Below, piece after piece: positions 43,968 through 53,255 of a stretch of DNA of 64,000 bases (position 1 is the first letter of the stretch; each line of letters starts with the position of its first letter). A program made the translations under genes and the position numbers. A model generated the notes under the pieces. That model was not told the DNA's origin. It did no database searches and saw only the letters and a list, made by a program, of their open reading frames with translations. The stretch covers positions 1 to 64,000 of the forward strand of contig CABHOY010000044.1 in the NCBI GenBank assembly GCA_902168105.1, written 5' to 3'. The DNA comes from an uncultured Flavihumibacter sp. (GTDB lineage: Bacteria; Bacteroidota; Bacteroidia; Chitinophagales; Chitinophagaceae).

Positions 43968-45638
43968 CTACTTAACTTCTGCCAGGTATTTATGCACAAA
44001 GCTGATCGCCATAGATCCTTCACCTACAGCAGCAGCTACCCTGTTCATTGCGTGGGCGCGCACGTCTCCGGCGGCGAAGATCCCCGGACAGCTGGTTTCC
44101 AGCAGATAAGGATCACGGTTCTGCTTCCAGATCTTATTAAATGAATCGTAGCCCTGAAGGTCCCTGCCCGTTTCGATAAACCCTTTTTCGTCTTTGATAA
44201 TATCCAGCGCTATCCAGTCAGTGAATGGTTTGGCGCCAATAAAGATATAAAGGGCGTCGGCGGTAACAAGATTTTTAGCCTTCGTATCTATATTACAGAG
44301 ACAGAGTTGTTGCAGTTTATCAGTTCCCATTGCCTCGGCAATTTCTGTCTTAGGCATCAGGGTAATATTAGAAGTACCGGCGATCTGCTCTATGAGGTAG
44401 GCAGACATGGTACTGGTCAGATCTTCTTTACGGATGATGATATAAATATTCTTCGCGAACTTGGACAGATACATGGCTGCCTGACCGGCAGAGTTACCTC
44501 CGCCTACGATGAATACCTCTTTATCTTTGCAGGCGGAAGCCTCTGTAGTAGCAGCGCCATAGTAGATACCTGCGCCGGTAAAGTCCGATATGCCTTTCGT
44601 TTCCAGTTGACGGTAATCCACACCGGTTGTAATGATCACGCTGCGTGTATTGATCTCCGTGTCATCTTCCAGCACGATCTTTTTATAACCATCTTTCTGC
44701 TTGATATCTTTTACAGATTGTGGTGTAATGAACTCCGTTCCCAGTCTTGTCGCCTGTGCTATGGCCCGACGGGTCAGTTCTGCACCACTTAATCCGCTGG
44801 GGAAACCGAGGTAGTTCTCAATACGTGAACTCGTCCCTGCCTGTCCACCAGGCGCCCTTCTTTCTATCAGCAACGTTTTTAGTCCCTCCGAAGCGCCATA
44901 CACACCGGCTGCCAGACCAGCAGGTCCTGCACCGATGATGACCACGTCGTACACATCCAGTTTTACCTGGGGATTGAGTCCTGCCTTACGCGCTATATCA
45001 ATGATCGACGGATTGGAAATGTAGCTGCCATCCTCAAAGAAAACCATCGGAAGGTCCTTAATGGTAAGGTTGTTGATGCTCAGCAAACGGGTAGCATCTT
45101 CAGAGGCCTGTACATCCAGCCATTGATAAGGAATAAGATTTCCTGCAAGGAATTCCTTGATGGCATGCGACTTTTGTGAGAACTGGTATCCCACAACCTT
45201 AATGCCCTTGAAATCCGGACGGTATATTGTTTGCCAGTCATCGAGCAATTCGTCGACGATGGGATATAATTTTTCCTCAGGAGGACTCCATGGTTTCACC
45301 AGGTAGTAGTCCAGCTGCACAGAGTTGATCGCCCTGATGGCGGCATCTGTATCCGAGTAAGCAGTTAATAGCACACGTCTGGCATCCGGATAAAACTCCA
45401 TCGCTTTTTCCAGGAACTCAACACCTTCCATTTCAGGCATCCGCTGATCTGAAATGAACATTGCTACTGTTTCTCCTTTATTCTTTAACTCAAGTAAAGA
45501 TTCCAGTGCTTCACTTACTACGGTTGTGCTTATTATTTTATAGTTATCGCGGTATTTACCTTTGAGATCTCTCACAATGGCACGTAACACCTGTGCATCG
45601 TCGTCAATACAGAGAATAAAAGGTTGATTGTGATTCAT
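43968..45638 (-). CDS. Response regulator/thioredoxin reductase-like fusion
   Basis: A 556-residue protein with three parts: a receiver (about 1-125; IDDDAQ and phospho-Asp in MFISDQRMPEMEGVEF), a small alpha/beta linker that may be thioredoxin-like (about 130-215), and a thioredoxin-reductase-like flavoprotein (about 225-556; GAGPAGLAAGVYGASEGLKT, GGGNSAGQAAMYL, and GIFAAGDVRAHAMNRV). The usual redox pair C-x-x-C is missing: the site reads YYGAATTEASACK. It cannot act as a dithiol reductase in the usual way. It lies 54 bases after a cNMP-type histidine kinase that probably phosphorylates it. ATG 45638 is used in place of the TTG at 45668. Confidence 0.9.
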   Translation of the reverse strand: MNHNQPFILCIDDDAQVLRAIVRDLKGKYRDNYKIISTTVVSEALESLLELKNKGETVAMFISDQRMPEMEGVEFLEKAMEFYPDARRVLLTAYSDTDAAIRAINSVQLDYYLVKPWSPPEEKLYPIVDELLDDWQTIYRPDFKGIKVVGYQFSQKSHAIKEFLAGNLIPYQWLDVQASEDATRLLSINNLTIKDLPMVFFEDGSYISNPSIIDIARKAGLNPQVKLDVYDVVIIGAGPAGLAAGVYGASEGLKTLLIERRAPGGQAGTSSRIENYLGFPSGLSGAELTRRAIAQATRLGTEFITPQSVKDIKQKDGYKKIVLEDDTEINTRSVIITTGVDYRQLETKGISDFTGAGIYYGAATTEASACKDKEVFIVGGGNSAGQAAMYLSKFAKNIYIIIRKEDLTSTMSAYLIEQIAGTSNITLMPKTEIAEAMGTDKLQQLCLCNIDTKAKNLVTADALYIFIGAKPFTDWIALDIIKDEKGFIETGRDLQGYDSFNKIWKQNRDPYLLETSCPGIFAAGDVRAHAMNRVAAAVGEGSMAISFVHKYLAEVK

Positions 45639-45692
45639 ATGTTCAGTTCTTAGAATGGCATAAGTCAACTCAAAATTAACTTATAAATACAA

Positions 45693-47099
45693 TTATCCGT
45701 GGATGGGAAGTGACACTGTAAAGCGGGTCTCTCCCGGTTTCGATTCCACATTCAGATAACCTTTATGCTGACGGACAATCTGTGATACGATATCCAGCCC
45801 CAGTCCTGTTCCTTTGCCTGGTTCTTTTGTCGTAAAGAAGGGGTCGTATATTTTAGCGATGATATCTGCTGGTATACCGGGACCATCGTCTGTAATGATG
45901 ACCTTCAAACAGTCTTTGTCCCGCTCGGTTTTGATGGAAAGTTTTCCTCTTTTATTTACCTCCATTGCGTCCAGCGCGTTGTCTATAAGGTTAGTCCACA
46001 CCTGGTTTAATTCACCGATCAGCGCACGAAGAGGAGGCAAACTGGTATCGTACTGTTCTTCCAGTTCAATGTTTCCCTTACGTAATTTATACTGGAGAAT
46101 AGAGATCGTATTGCGGATGCCGTCATGAATATTTGTGAGCTGTTTATCATAACCCTTATCCATATGGGTAAACGACTTCACGGAACCTACCAGGTCTGCA
46201 ATGCGTTTAGAGGCCTCCTCAATATCTGATACGATCTTTTCTGTGATCAGGTTATTGTTGATCCAGTTAAACACCGGAGATATATCACTTGCACCAAGTC
46301 TTTGTCTGAACTCATCGAGATGTTCTAATGTAAAACCAAATTCCACGAAGTTCTCGGATAGTTCCACACTGTTCTCAACGTTCAGGTCATCCAGCCATTC
46401 GGTCAGCTCATCCTCTTTTTGTGAACGTTGTACAAGTGTCATAGAAGATTGTTGGGATTTATGTTGTGAGAGCACCTCGAACATGGTCTCTTTGACAAGA
46501 TCTATAGCAGCGGCATCCATACGGATCTCCATGATCCGTTTGAAGAACTCCGGCTGTAATTGCAGGTGTTTTTTCATGGAATAGGCGCCTCTCACCACAG
46601 CAGCGGCCGGATTGTTCAGTTCGTGGGCCAACCCTGCAGAAAGTTTACCCAACGCCATCATTTTTTCACTTTGGCGCAGGAAGGAAGTATAGTCCCGTAC
46701 GCGGTTTGTCATGATGTGCACAAGTGCCTGCGTCAGTTCGAAATGGGTGCGGATCAGTTCCTGTATTTTCTCTATTGGTAGATTGAGCACTACGGTATTC
46801 TCTATCACTTCACCTGCTACCTGGTAATTGGTGCCCCTGGAAAAAGGGAGGTAGCCCACTATTTTTCCAGGTTCTACTATAAGCAATTCCCGCAGCTCAT
46901 TATTCTGTATCTGGCATATTCTCACGAGGCCTGACACGATCAGCTGAGTACCACGCATCATATCATCAACCTTGAACATATAAGTGCCGGCAGGATATTC
47001 TTTCCGCTCACTATTGTCTATGAACCATTGCAGCTGGTTGTCGGGAACGCCCTGGAGCGTATCAATAGTGCGCATCCATTCAACAGTGATATTCGTCAT
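45693..47099 (-). CDS. Histidine kinase with N-terminal cyclic-nucleotide-binding domain
   Basis: A 468-residue soluble kinase. The N-terminal Crp-like barrel (about 15-130, GTYMFKVDD and IVSGLVRICQ) lacks a helix-turn-helix. The HisKA domain has His in GLAHELNNPAAA (near 160) and the HATPase_c domain has LIDNALDAMEV, DDGPGIP and GTGLGLDIV. It likely senses a nucleotide or redox cue and signals to the REC/flavoprotein fusion just downstream. Confidence 0.92.
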   Translation of the reverse strand: MTNITVEWMRTIDTLQGVPDNQLQWFIDNSERKEYPAGTYMFKVDDMMRGTQLIVSGLVRICQIQNNELRELLIVEPGKIVGYLPFSRGTNYQVAGEVIENTVVLNLPIEKIQELIRTHFELTQALVHIMTNRVRDYTSFLRQSEKMMALGKLSAGLAHELNNPAAAVVRGAYSMKKHLQLQPEFFKRIMEIRMDAAAIDLVKETMFEVLSQHKSQQSSMTLVQRSQKEDELTEWLDDLNVENSVELSENFVEFGFTLEHLDEFRQRLGASDISPVFNWINNNLITEKIVSDIEEASKRIADLVGSVKSFTHMDKGYDKQLTNIHDGIRNTISILQYKLRKGNIELEEQYDTSLPPLRALIGELNQVWTNLIDNALDAMEVNKRGKLSIKTERDKDCLKVIITDDGPGIPADIIAKIYDPFFTTKEPGKGTGLGLDIVSQIVRQHKGYLNVESKPGETRFTVSLPIHG

Positions 47100-47210
47100 G
47101 TAAGGGTTATTATTGGGCAGAAAGATACTTATAATTCAGCTAGGTTCCCACAGTCATCGTTGTCGGATTTACGGCTTGATTGGTTTAAATTATCATGGTC
47201 CCAAAACATA

Positions 47211-47298
47211 TAGCCCGCCAGGGCGGGCTATAAACTCTCAAGTATAAAATAGGCTATAAACACCTGCTGCCTGCTGTATACGTTACATGCAGCAGGTG
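47211..47298. terminator. Two hairpins between the esterase and kinase genes
   Basis: First stem TAGCCCGCC (47211-47219) with GGCGGGCTA (47222-47230). Second stem CACCTGCTGC (47261-47270) with GCAGCAGGTG (47289-47298), 18-base loop. Neither has a clear T-run on the minus strand; together they probably end the esterase transcript. Confidence 0.6.
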
Positions 47299-47345
47299 CT
47301 GACAGCTATCAACTGGATCGTATGATATGGCAAGTGATGTTTTAC

Positions 47346-48353
47346 TTATTTCAGCGCGTTTCTTAACTCGCTTGCCACATGCCGTAATGCAGACTGCACC
47401 GCCGGTACGTCCGCAAGCGGATTCAACAAACCATAATCATGGATCATGCCCTGAACACGCATAAGTGTAACCGGTACGCCTGCTTCATCCATTTTACGGG
47501 CATATGCCTCTCCCTCATCCCTCAGGACATCATTCTCTGCTACCTGTACAAGTGTAGGGGGTAATCCCTTCAGATCTTCCAGGCTGGCCTGCAAAGGAGA
47601 TGCATAGATCTCCTGGCGTTGCGGTCCCTTCGGCATATAATTATCCCAGAACCAGATCATCATATTCCTGGTCAGGAAACGGGACTCTGCATACTGATGA
47701 TAGGACACTGTATCGAAACTTGCGTCGGTCACCGGCCAAAGAAGTACCTGTAATTTGATCTCTGGTCCTTTTTTGTGCTTTGCCATTAACACAGTGGCAG
47801 CAGTCATATTACCACCAACGCTGTTGCCTACCACGGCAAGACGTTTACCATCGATGTTCAGTTCAGCACCATGCGCAGCGATCCATTTGGTCGCAGCATA
47901 TGCTTCGTTAATTGCTACTGGGTATTTTGCTTCGGGTGAACGGGTATATTCCACAAATACGGCGACAAGACCTGAGTAAACCACCAGGTCTCTGACAAAG
48001 CGCTGGTGCGTCGGATAATCTCCCAGTACCCAGCCTCCGCCATGAATAAACATGAAAGCGGGGAGCACTCCGGTCTGACCTTCGGGACGTACAATAAAGA
48101 GTTTTACACTCAGTCCGTCCTCACTAATCGTTTTTTCAGTAACAGTAACTCCGGAAAGATCAACTTTCACAGATGTTTGCGCTCCTTCCAGCACCTTACG
48201 GGCATCTGCCGGCGTCATTGTTTCCATGGGATCTCCGCCGCCACTGTTCAGCACATTTAAAAAGGCTTTAACATGAGTTTCGATAGCGGGGTCGGTAGCC
48301 GGGTCCAGCACTTCAATGTCTTCAATGGTGTTCCTGATTGTTTGTTCAGTCAT
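47346..48353 (-). CDS. Alpha/beta hydrolase, HSL-type esterase
   Basis: A 335-residue esterase of the hormone-sensitive lipase group. The oxyanion-hole motif is FIHGGGWVLGDY (near residue 103), the nucleophile elbow GNSVGG (Ser near 176), with a late Asp (QVAENDVLRDEG) and His (GMIHDYG). It is cytoplasmic with no signal. It follows the AraC gene (130-base gap), which is the likely regulator. The substrate is unknown; short acyl esters are typical. Confidence 0.92.
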   Translation of the reverse strand: MTEQTIRNTIEDIEVLDPATDPAIETHVKAFLNVLNSGGGDPMETMTPADARKVLEGAQTSVKVDLSGVTVTEKTISEDGLSVKLFIVRPEGQTGVLPAFMFIHGGGWVLGDYPTHQRFVRDLVVYSGLVAVFVEYTRSPEAKYPVAINEAYAATKWIAAHGAELNIDGKRLAVVGNSVGGNMTAATVLMAKHKKGPEIKLQVLLWPVTDASFDTVSYHQYAESRFLTRNMMIWFWDNYMPKGPQRQEIYASPLQASLEDLKGLPPTLVQVAENDVLRDEGEAYARKMDEAGVPVTLMRVQGMIHDYGLLNPLADVPAVQSALRHVASELRNALK

Positions 48354-48483
48354 ATTATTATCTTTTTATGGGTGTTAATAATGTGGGCGTTTACAAAGCT
48401 ATCATATAGACAATGCCGGAGCAATGGCAGAATGCTGGTGTCAGTTGTATAATTCCGGGAATAACAATCAAAAGATGAACAGA

Positions 48484-49407
48484 TTAGAGCGGGGCAATAT
48501 CAGTTACAAGTCCTTTTTTGAAACTACTGAAATTCATCCCTGAATTATTCTTGAAATACTTACTAAAATGAGAATGGTCCTCGAATCCGAGATGGTAGGC
48601 AATTTCTTTCATACTTACATTAGAATCCAGCGCCTGTCTCTTCGCCTCCGTGATAATATGATGCTGTATATGTGAACTGGCCGGAGTGCCTGTTATCTTT
48701 TTTACAATTCGATTGAGGTGATTGGCGGTTACAAAAAGTTCACTGGCATAGTCGGCTACAAACTTCTTGGTCCTGTAATGGATTTTCACAAGGGAGATAA
48801 ATTTCTGCACCAGTTCAATTTCCTTGGACTGCGCCAGTTCCTTCATTCTGGGTTGTAACTTACGGGAGAAGTGGATTACCAGTATATTCAGTAAACCAGC
48901 CAGTATTTCTGACCTTAAAAGATAATGGTGTTCATATTCCTTCGCCATTCTTTTGACAAGGTCTTCTATTTCATCCTGCATTTCTCTATCGACTGTTATG
49001 ACAGACATGCTCATGCCGTAAATGTTGGTATCGAGCCAGGTGATACCTACAGTATAAGTGGCCCAGCGATAGAGAAAGTCCCGGGAGAAGGAAATATGGT
49101 AACCCTGAACATCACCCTGCAACCTGCAGGTTCTCACCTGGCCGGGAGTAAGACAGTAGATCATATTATGGCTGATAGGATGCTGAACCGTATCAATAGC
49201 AATTTGCCCTTTCCCTGTTTTGAACCAGAGGATCTCAAAGTACTGCAGCCTTTCCTGACGTTCGTTCAGAACTAACTGATCATATCCCCTTTCTTCCAAT
49301 ATATGGAGCTCAAAGTGATTGTTTCTGTCGGGCCTGAAATCTCCGGAAGCACCAGGAATATTGGGTAACGCAAATGTGGTGGCGCCGTATAGGACTTTGC
49401 TGTTCAT
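48484..49407 (-). CDS. AraC-family transcriptional regulator
   Basis: A 307-residue regulator: cupin-like N-terminal domain (about 30-140, KTGKGQIAIDTVQHPISHNMIYCL) and C-terminal AraC DNA-binding domain (YASELFVTANHLNRIVKKITG, then IAYHLGFEDHSHFSKYFKNNSG). It is upstream of the esterase and divergent from the sigma-54 activator gene; a repeated palindromic site lies in the shared gap. Confidence 0.94.
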   Translation of the reverse strand: MNSKVLYGATTFALPNIPGASGDFRPDRNNHFELHILEERGYDQLVLNERQERLQYFEILWFKTGKGQIAIDTVQHPISHNMIYCLTPGQVRTCRLQGDVQGYHISFSRDFLYRWATYTVGITWLDTNIYGMSMSVITVDREMQDEIEDLVKRMAKEYEHHYLLRSEILAGLLNILVIHFSRKLQPRMKELAQSKEIELVQKFISLVKIHYRTKKFVADYASELFVTANHLNRIVKKITGTPASSHIQHHIITEAKRQALDSNVSMKEIAYHLGFEDHSHFSKYFKNNSGMNFSSFKKGLVTDIAPL

Positions 49408-49750
49408 AGTAATGGTTTCAGTTTTTAAAATAATACTAATCTGGTGCCATGTCGTAATTTACTGATTATTATATTTTTGCGAGAAATGTACTTGTGTTCA
49501 TTATTCATATATGAACAATTGACCAACATATTATTGGTATTTCAGGAACGGTGAATAGCGATATTACGCTGTTATCCCAAGGACCTCCTGCTCGTGTATC
49601 GCTATCTTTTTAAGTGGCTATTCATATATGAACAATTGTATAGTAATATTGTTGATCAAGAATATGATTAGCTTATAAATATTGGATATGCCGTGGTAGT
49701 ATGCGTTATTTTATAATACTGTATTAATCCCCGTGAAACCAGGTGCAATC
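49408..49750. promoter_or_regulatory. Divergent regulatory region with a repeated palindromic site
   Basis: The 19-mer ATTCATATATGAACAATTG occurs exactly at 49503-49521 and 49620-49638, 117 bases apart. Each contains the palindrome TTCATATATGAA followed by CAATTG. A pair of identical symmetric sites between divergent regulator genes suggests that one of the two binds both. No gene is seen in this 343-base gap. Confidence 0.6.
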
Positions 49751-50827
49751 ATGGGACCATCAAAATCTTATATGCCACAAGAGTTACCGGACATCGATAT
49801 GCCCGACCAGATCATTGCCAACATTCTCGAAAAGAAAGAGGTCAGCAGTGGGGATACCTATAAGGATATTATAGGTGCCGGTCCGGAAATGCAACACATA
49901 TTCCATTTGTTATCCCAGGTAGCTGCCGCGCAGAGTACAGTTCTGATACTCGGAGAAACAGGTACCGGGAAAGAGCTGATCGCAAGGGCCATTCATAGCG
50001 CGTCCCCACGGTGGAATAGACAAATGGTAAAAGTCAACTGTGCAACATTACCCGCTAATCTTATCGAGAGTGAGCTATTCGGCCATGAGAAAGGCAGTTT
50101 TACCGGTGCTACTGAAAGGAGAATAGGAAAGTTTGAGCTGGCAAACCATGGTACCCTGTTCCTGGACGAGATAGGCGAAATGCAGCCAGGTCTCCAGGTC
50201 AAGCTCTTACGCGCAATACAGGAAAAAGAGATCGAAAGGATTGGAGGTAAAAAAACGATTAAAACAGATGTAAGGATCATTGCCGCAACAAGCCGCAATC
50301 TCCAGAAAGAAGCGGCCGAAGGCCATTTTAGAAATGATCTGTTCTATCGTTTGAACGTATTCCCTATTGTATTACCCCCCTTGCGGGATAGGATAGAAGA
50401 TATACCGCTGCTGGCAGCCCATTTTATCGCCCGTTTTTCCCGGAGCGCAGGTAAGAAAAATGTCCGGTTATCAGGTGCCGCCATGAAACAGTTGATGGCT
50501 TATAACTGGCCCGGTAATGTTCGTGAACTGGAACATGCGCTGGAAAGAAGCATATTACTGATGCAGGGAAATGTTATCCGCGACATTCATTTATCTTCCG
50601 TACAGCCGGTAACAGAGAAAAAGTTAAGGGCAGACGAGGACTATAGCAGAACACTTGCGGAAGTAGAACGGGAATACATCCTCGGTGTGTTGAATAAATG
50701 TGGGGGAAAGGTGTTCGGGCCCGGTGGCGCAGCAGAAATTCTCGGACTGCATGTCTCAACATTGAATCACCGTATCAGGAAGCTGGGTATCCAAAAAGCA
50801 CATATGTACTTTGTGAAGAAACCATAG
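49751..50827 (+). CDS. Sigma-54-dependent activator without a receiver domain
   Basis: A 358-residue enhancer-binding protein. The N-terminal 50 residues have no REC, GAF or PAS fold. The AAA+ domain follows: Walker A GETGTGKE (near residue 80), GSFTGA loop (near 114), Walker B FLDEIGEM (near 145), and R-fingers, then a C-terminal Fis-type helix-turn-helix (GGAAEILGLHVSTLNHRIRKL). Without a sensory domain it may be constitutively active, so its level or site access would be the control. The frame starts at GTG 49733, but ATG 49751 is preferred. Confidence 0.93.
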   Translation: MGPSKSYMPQELPDIDMPDQIIANILEKKEVSSGDTYKDIIGAGPEMQHIFHLLSQVAAAQSTVLILGETGTGKELIARAIHSASPRWNRQMVKVNCATLPANLIESELFGHEKGSFTGATERRIGKFELANHGTLFLDEIGEMQPGLQVKLLRAIQEKEIERIGGKKTIKTDVRIIAATSRNLQKEAAEGHFRNDLFYRLNVFPIVLPPLRDRIEDIPLLAAHFIARFSRSAGKKNVRLSGAAMKQLMAYNWPGNVRELEHALERSILLMQGNVIRDIHLSSVQPVTEKKLRADEDYSRTLAEVEREYILGVLNKCGGKVFGPGGAAEILGLHVSTLNHRIRKLGIQKAHMYFVKKP

Positions 50828-50886
50828 CAGTCGCCAGACCCTGTACCTCAGGTTATTTGCCGGAAGCAACGGCCTCCTTGCCTTAC

Positions 50887-51753
50887 TTACCGGTATGCTA
50901 TAGTGCCATATTTACCTTCAAAGAATTCGCGGTAAGCAGTCGCTATTTCCGCATGACTGTTCATCACAAAAGGCCCCTGACTAACTATTTCTTCCGTATA
51001 AGGTTCACCGCCGAATAACAAAATATCTACCGATTTTATGTGCGGATTTTCAAGGACCATATCATCGCCATGTTGTCCGAAAATAATGATCTTGCTATTT
51101 CCTGCCGCAGTGCCATTGATCATCACCTCACAGGCTGGAACGAATGCCGCGCATTCCTGGTTCGCTTTTGCCTGCAATGTGAATGATGCTTTGGGACACA
51201 ACTTAATATGATAGATGAACTGCTCACTGTATGTTTTTACCGGAGAAACGGTAGCGCCAAATCTACCTAGTAAAACCCGTAATGTACCTGCACGTTCGGG
51301 TAGCTGCAATTCAGGGATTGCATCAGGCTTTACTGCCATATATTCTGGTTGTTCCGACTTGTTCTTTGCTGGAAGATTGATCCAGAACTGTAGGGAGTGA
51401 AAGACGTCGCCATTAAGCTGGCTGAAGGGTTTTTCGTCATGAATGATACCGCTGCCGGCTTTCATCCACTGTGCGCCACCGGCAGTTATTACATCATGAT
51501 TGCCTTTGCTGTCGTAATGCGATAGCTGTCCGTCAAGTATATAATTAAAAGTAGCAATGCCCCTGTGAGGATGGGCAAATTCTCCTGTAGGGATACTGGT
51601 AGTACCGTCTTTAATGGCTACGGGATATACGTGGTCCAGAAATACAATAGGGCCTACTGCCTTGAAGCTTTGTCCGGGGAGGAGCCGGTTCACCAGCAGA
51701 TCGCCAACGCTGGAATTTACACCACCATATATCGTTTCAATGACCTTTTTCAT
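50887..51753 (-). CDS. Pirin family protein
   Basis: A 288-residue bicupin. The N-terminal cupin has the metal-site pattern of pirins (FAHPHRGIATFNYILDGQLSHYDSKG, then GGAQWMKAGSGIIHDE), and the C-terminal cupin has no metal motif. Pirins have been linked to quercetinase activity and to stress response, but the role here is unknown. Its 3' end converges with the sigma-54 activator gene, with 59 bases between. Confidence 0.93.
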   Translation of the reverse strand: MKKVIETIYGGVNSSVGDLLVNRLLPGQSFKAVGPIVFLDHVYPVAIKDGTTSIPTGEFAHPHRGIATFNYILDGQLSHYDSKGNHDVITAGGAQWMKAGSGIIHDEKPFSQLNGDVFHSLQFWINLPAKNKSEQPEYMAVKPDAIPELQLPERAGTLRVLLGRFGATVSPVKTYSEQFIYHIKLCPKASFTLQAKANQECAAFVPACEVMINGTAAGNSKIIIFGQHGDDMVLENPHIKSVDILLFGGEPYTEEIVSQGPFVMNSHAEIATAYREFFEGKYGTIAYR

Positions 51754-52022
51754 GAAGGATTTTTATAGATGATCAATAGCGATAACTATTTTATAAAATA
51801 TCAAAGTTACAATGCCGTACCTGAACGAAAATTGACGCAATACATGAAGTTCCGTTGACAAAAATCAAGTAAGAATAACACTGTGATTTAAATACATGTA
51901 GTATAACAGTGTAACCCATTTAGAATAACAGATAAAAAGTTTTTATCTCCGCGTAAGGGTACATACCGGTTGTTGTGTTGTTATAGCATAGACCGATTGC
52001 TAACTAGCGTAATGCCTGACCT
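51754..52022. other. Gap upstream of the radical SAM operon
   Basis: A 269-base AT-rich stretch between the divergent pirin and radical SAM operons, likely holding both promoters. I see short imperfect inverted repeats (ACACTGT at 51878 and ACAGTGT at 51906) but no clear consensus boxes. Confidence 0.3.
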
Positions 52023-52145
52023 ATGGAATATGAAGAACATCAGAAACATGAGATGATTGCAAAGATGCTGGCCTACCTGGTGCTGCCTCTTGTAAGTGCT
52101 ATGTTTATCGCAATAGTAGTGGTCCTCATTTATTTGTTCTGTTAA
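52023..52145 (+). CDS. Small membrane peptide (40 residues) before a radical SAM gene
   Basis: An open frame, ATG 52023 to TAA 52145, encoding MEYEEHQKHEMIAKMLAYLV and a further 20 residues. The first 13 are charged; the rest (about 16-39) is one continuous hydrophobic helix ending in Phe-Cys. It stops nine bases before the radical SAM start, the spacing of a translationally linked operon. It may be a membrane-anchored subunit, a peptide substrate, or a small regulator. No leader-type Gly-Gly is present. Confidence 0.5.
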   Translation: MEYEEHQKHEMIAKMLAYLVLPLVSAMFIAIVVVLIYLFC

Positions 52146-52154
52146 ACTACATTC

Positions 52155-53252
52155 ATGTATACAACTGCCGACTATGTTTCACGGGCCGCACGGTTCGTAC
52201 ATAACCAGCTACAACCGACATCAAAGAAGTTATCTACGCTGATGCTCTATGCCACGGACCTATGTCAGTCCCGTTGTAAGCATTGCCTGATATGGGCCAA
52301 AAGACCTGTAGTACATCTCCCGATGGAGAAGATTGTAGAGATCATGCAGAGTGACTGCATCAGTAAGTCGACCAATATCGGTTTGGAAGGAGGCGAGTTC
52401 CTGCTGCATCCACAGGCTTTTGAGATCTTACAATGGTTCAGCCGGTTTCATCCTGCATATGATCTCTTATCCAATTGCCTGGATCCTGAGAAAGTTATTA
52501 AGGCTGTAAAGGAATATGCGCCTAAACGATTATTCATTTCGCTGGATGGTACAAAGGAAACATATCAGTTCATGCGGGGAAAAGACGGATATGATAAAGT
52601 GCTACGCGTTATTAAAGAGCTACACAAAGAAAGCAATATCTCTGTCATGTTCACATTATCGCCCTATAACAGTTTTGATGATCTGCGTCATGTTATGCAG
52701 GTGTGCGCTGAATATGGGACAGATCTGCGGATCGGTATCTACAATAATATCTCCTACTTCGATACCGTTGAAACCGCTCATACTGAGAATGTGATCGCAA
52801 GTGAAGTTCCTGCCGTTACCGCTGCTCGCCTCGAGATACCTGCCGACATTATTCAGGAACTGCAGTCGTTTGATGAGAACCTTGATTTCCTTCAACTGTA
52901 TAAATACTGGCAACAGGGAGAATTGAAGATGCCCTGTTATTCAATTTTCGATAGCCTGGTAGTGCTACCTAACGGCGATGTGCCTATCTGCCAGAATCTG
53001 GACCTGAAGCTGGGAAATGTCTATGCCCGTACGCTTGATCATATCTTCAATGATGCTGCTACACATGAAGTACAGAAGCATCATTGCCACAACTGTAATG
53101 GTTGCTGGATCAACTTTCACCGCAAATATGACATCACCTTACTCAGGCAATCAGAGCGGTTATTGGGTAATATGATCACAGAGAAATTGTTTGGAGACTA
53201 TCAGTGGAACCAACAGAAAGATAGTTTCAAAAAGATAATGGCTAAAGTATAG
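52155..53252 (+). CDS. Radical SAM protein with SPASM-like C-terminal domain
   Basis: A 365-residue enzyme. The 4Fe-4S cluster Cys residues are C37-x3-C41-x2-C44 (CQSRCKHC), followed by GLEGGEFLLHP (SAM binding) and the TIM-barrel strands (LFISLDGTKETYQFMRG). The C-terminal third has a SPASM-like set of Cys: MPCYSIF, PICQNL and HHCHNCNGCWINFH, likely binding an auxiliary cluster. Such enzymes modify peptides or sugars. It is followed after three bases by a Gfo/Idh oxidoreductase and preceded by a 40-residue membrane peptide. The substrate is unknown. Confidence 0.9.
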   Translation: MYTTADYVSRAARFVHNQLQPTSKKLSTLMLYATDLCQSRCKHCLIWAKRPVVHLPMEKIVEIMQSDCISKSTNIGLEGGEFLLHPQAFEILQWFSRFHPAYDLLSNCLDPEKVIKAVKEYAPKRLFISLDGTKETYQFMRGKDGYDKVLRVIKELHKESNISVMFTLSPYNSFDDLRHVMQVCAEYGTDLRIGIYNNISYFDTVETAHTENVIASEVPAVTAARLEIPADIIQELQSFDENLDFLQLYKYWQQGELKMPCYSIFDSLVVLPNGDVPICQNLDLKLGNVYARTLDHIFNDAATHEVQKHHCHNCNGCWINFHRKYDITLLRQSERLLGNMITEKLFGDYQWNQQKDSFKKIMAKV

Positions 53253-53255
53253 AAC

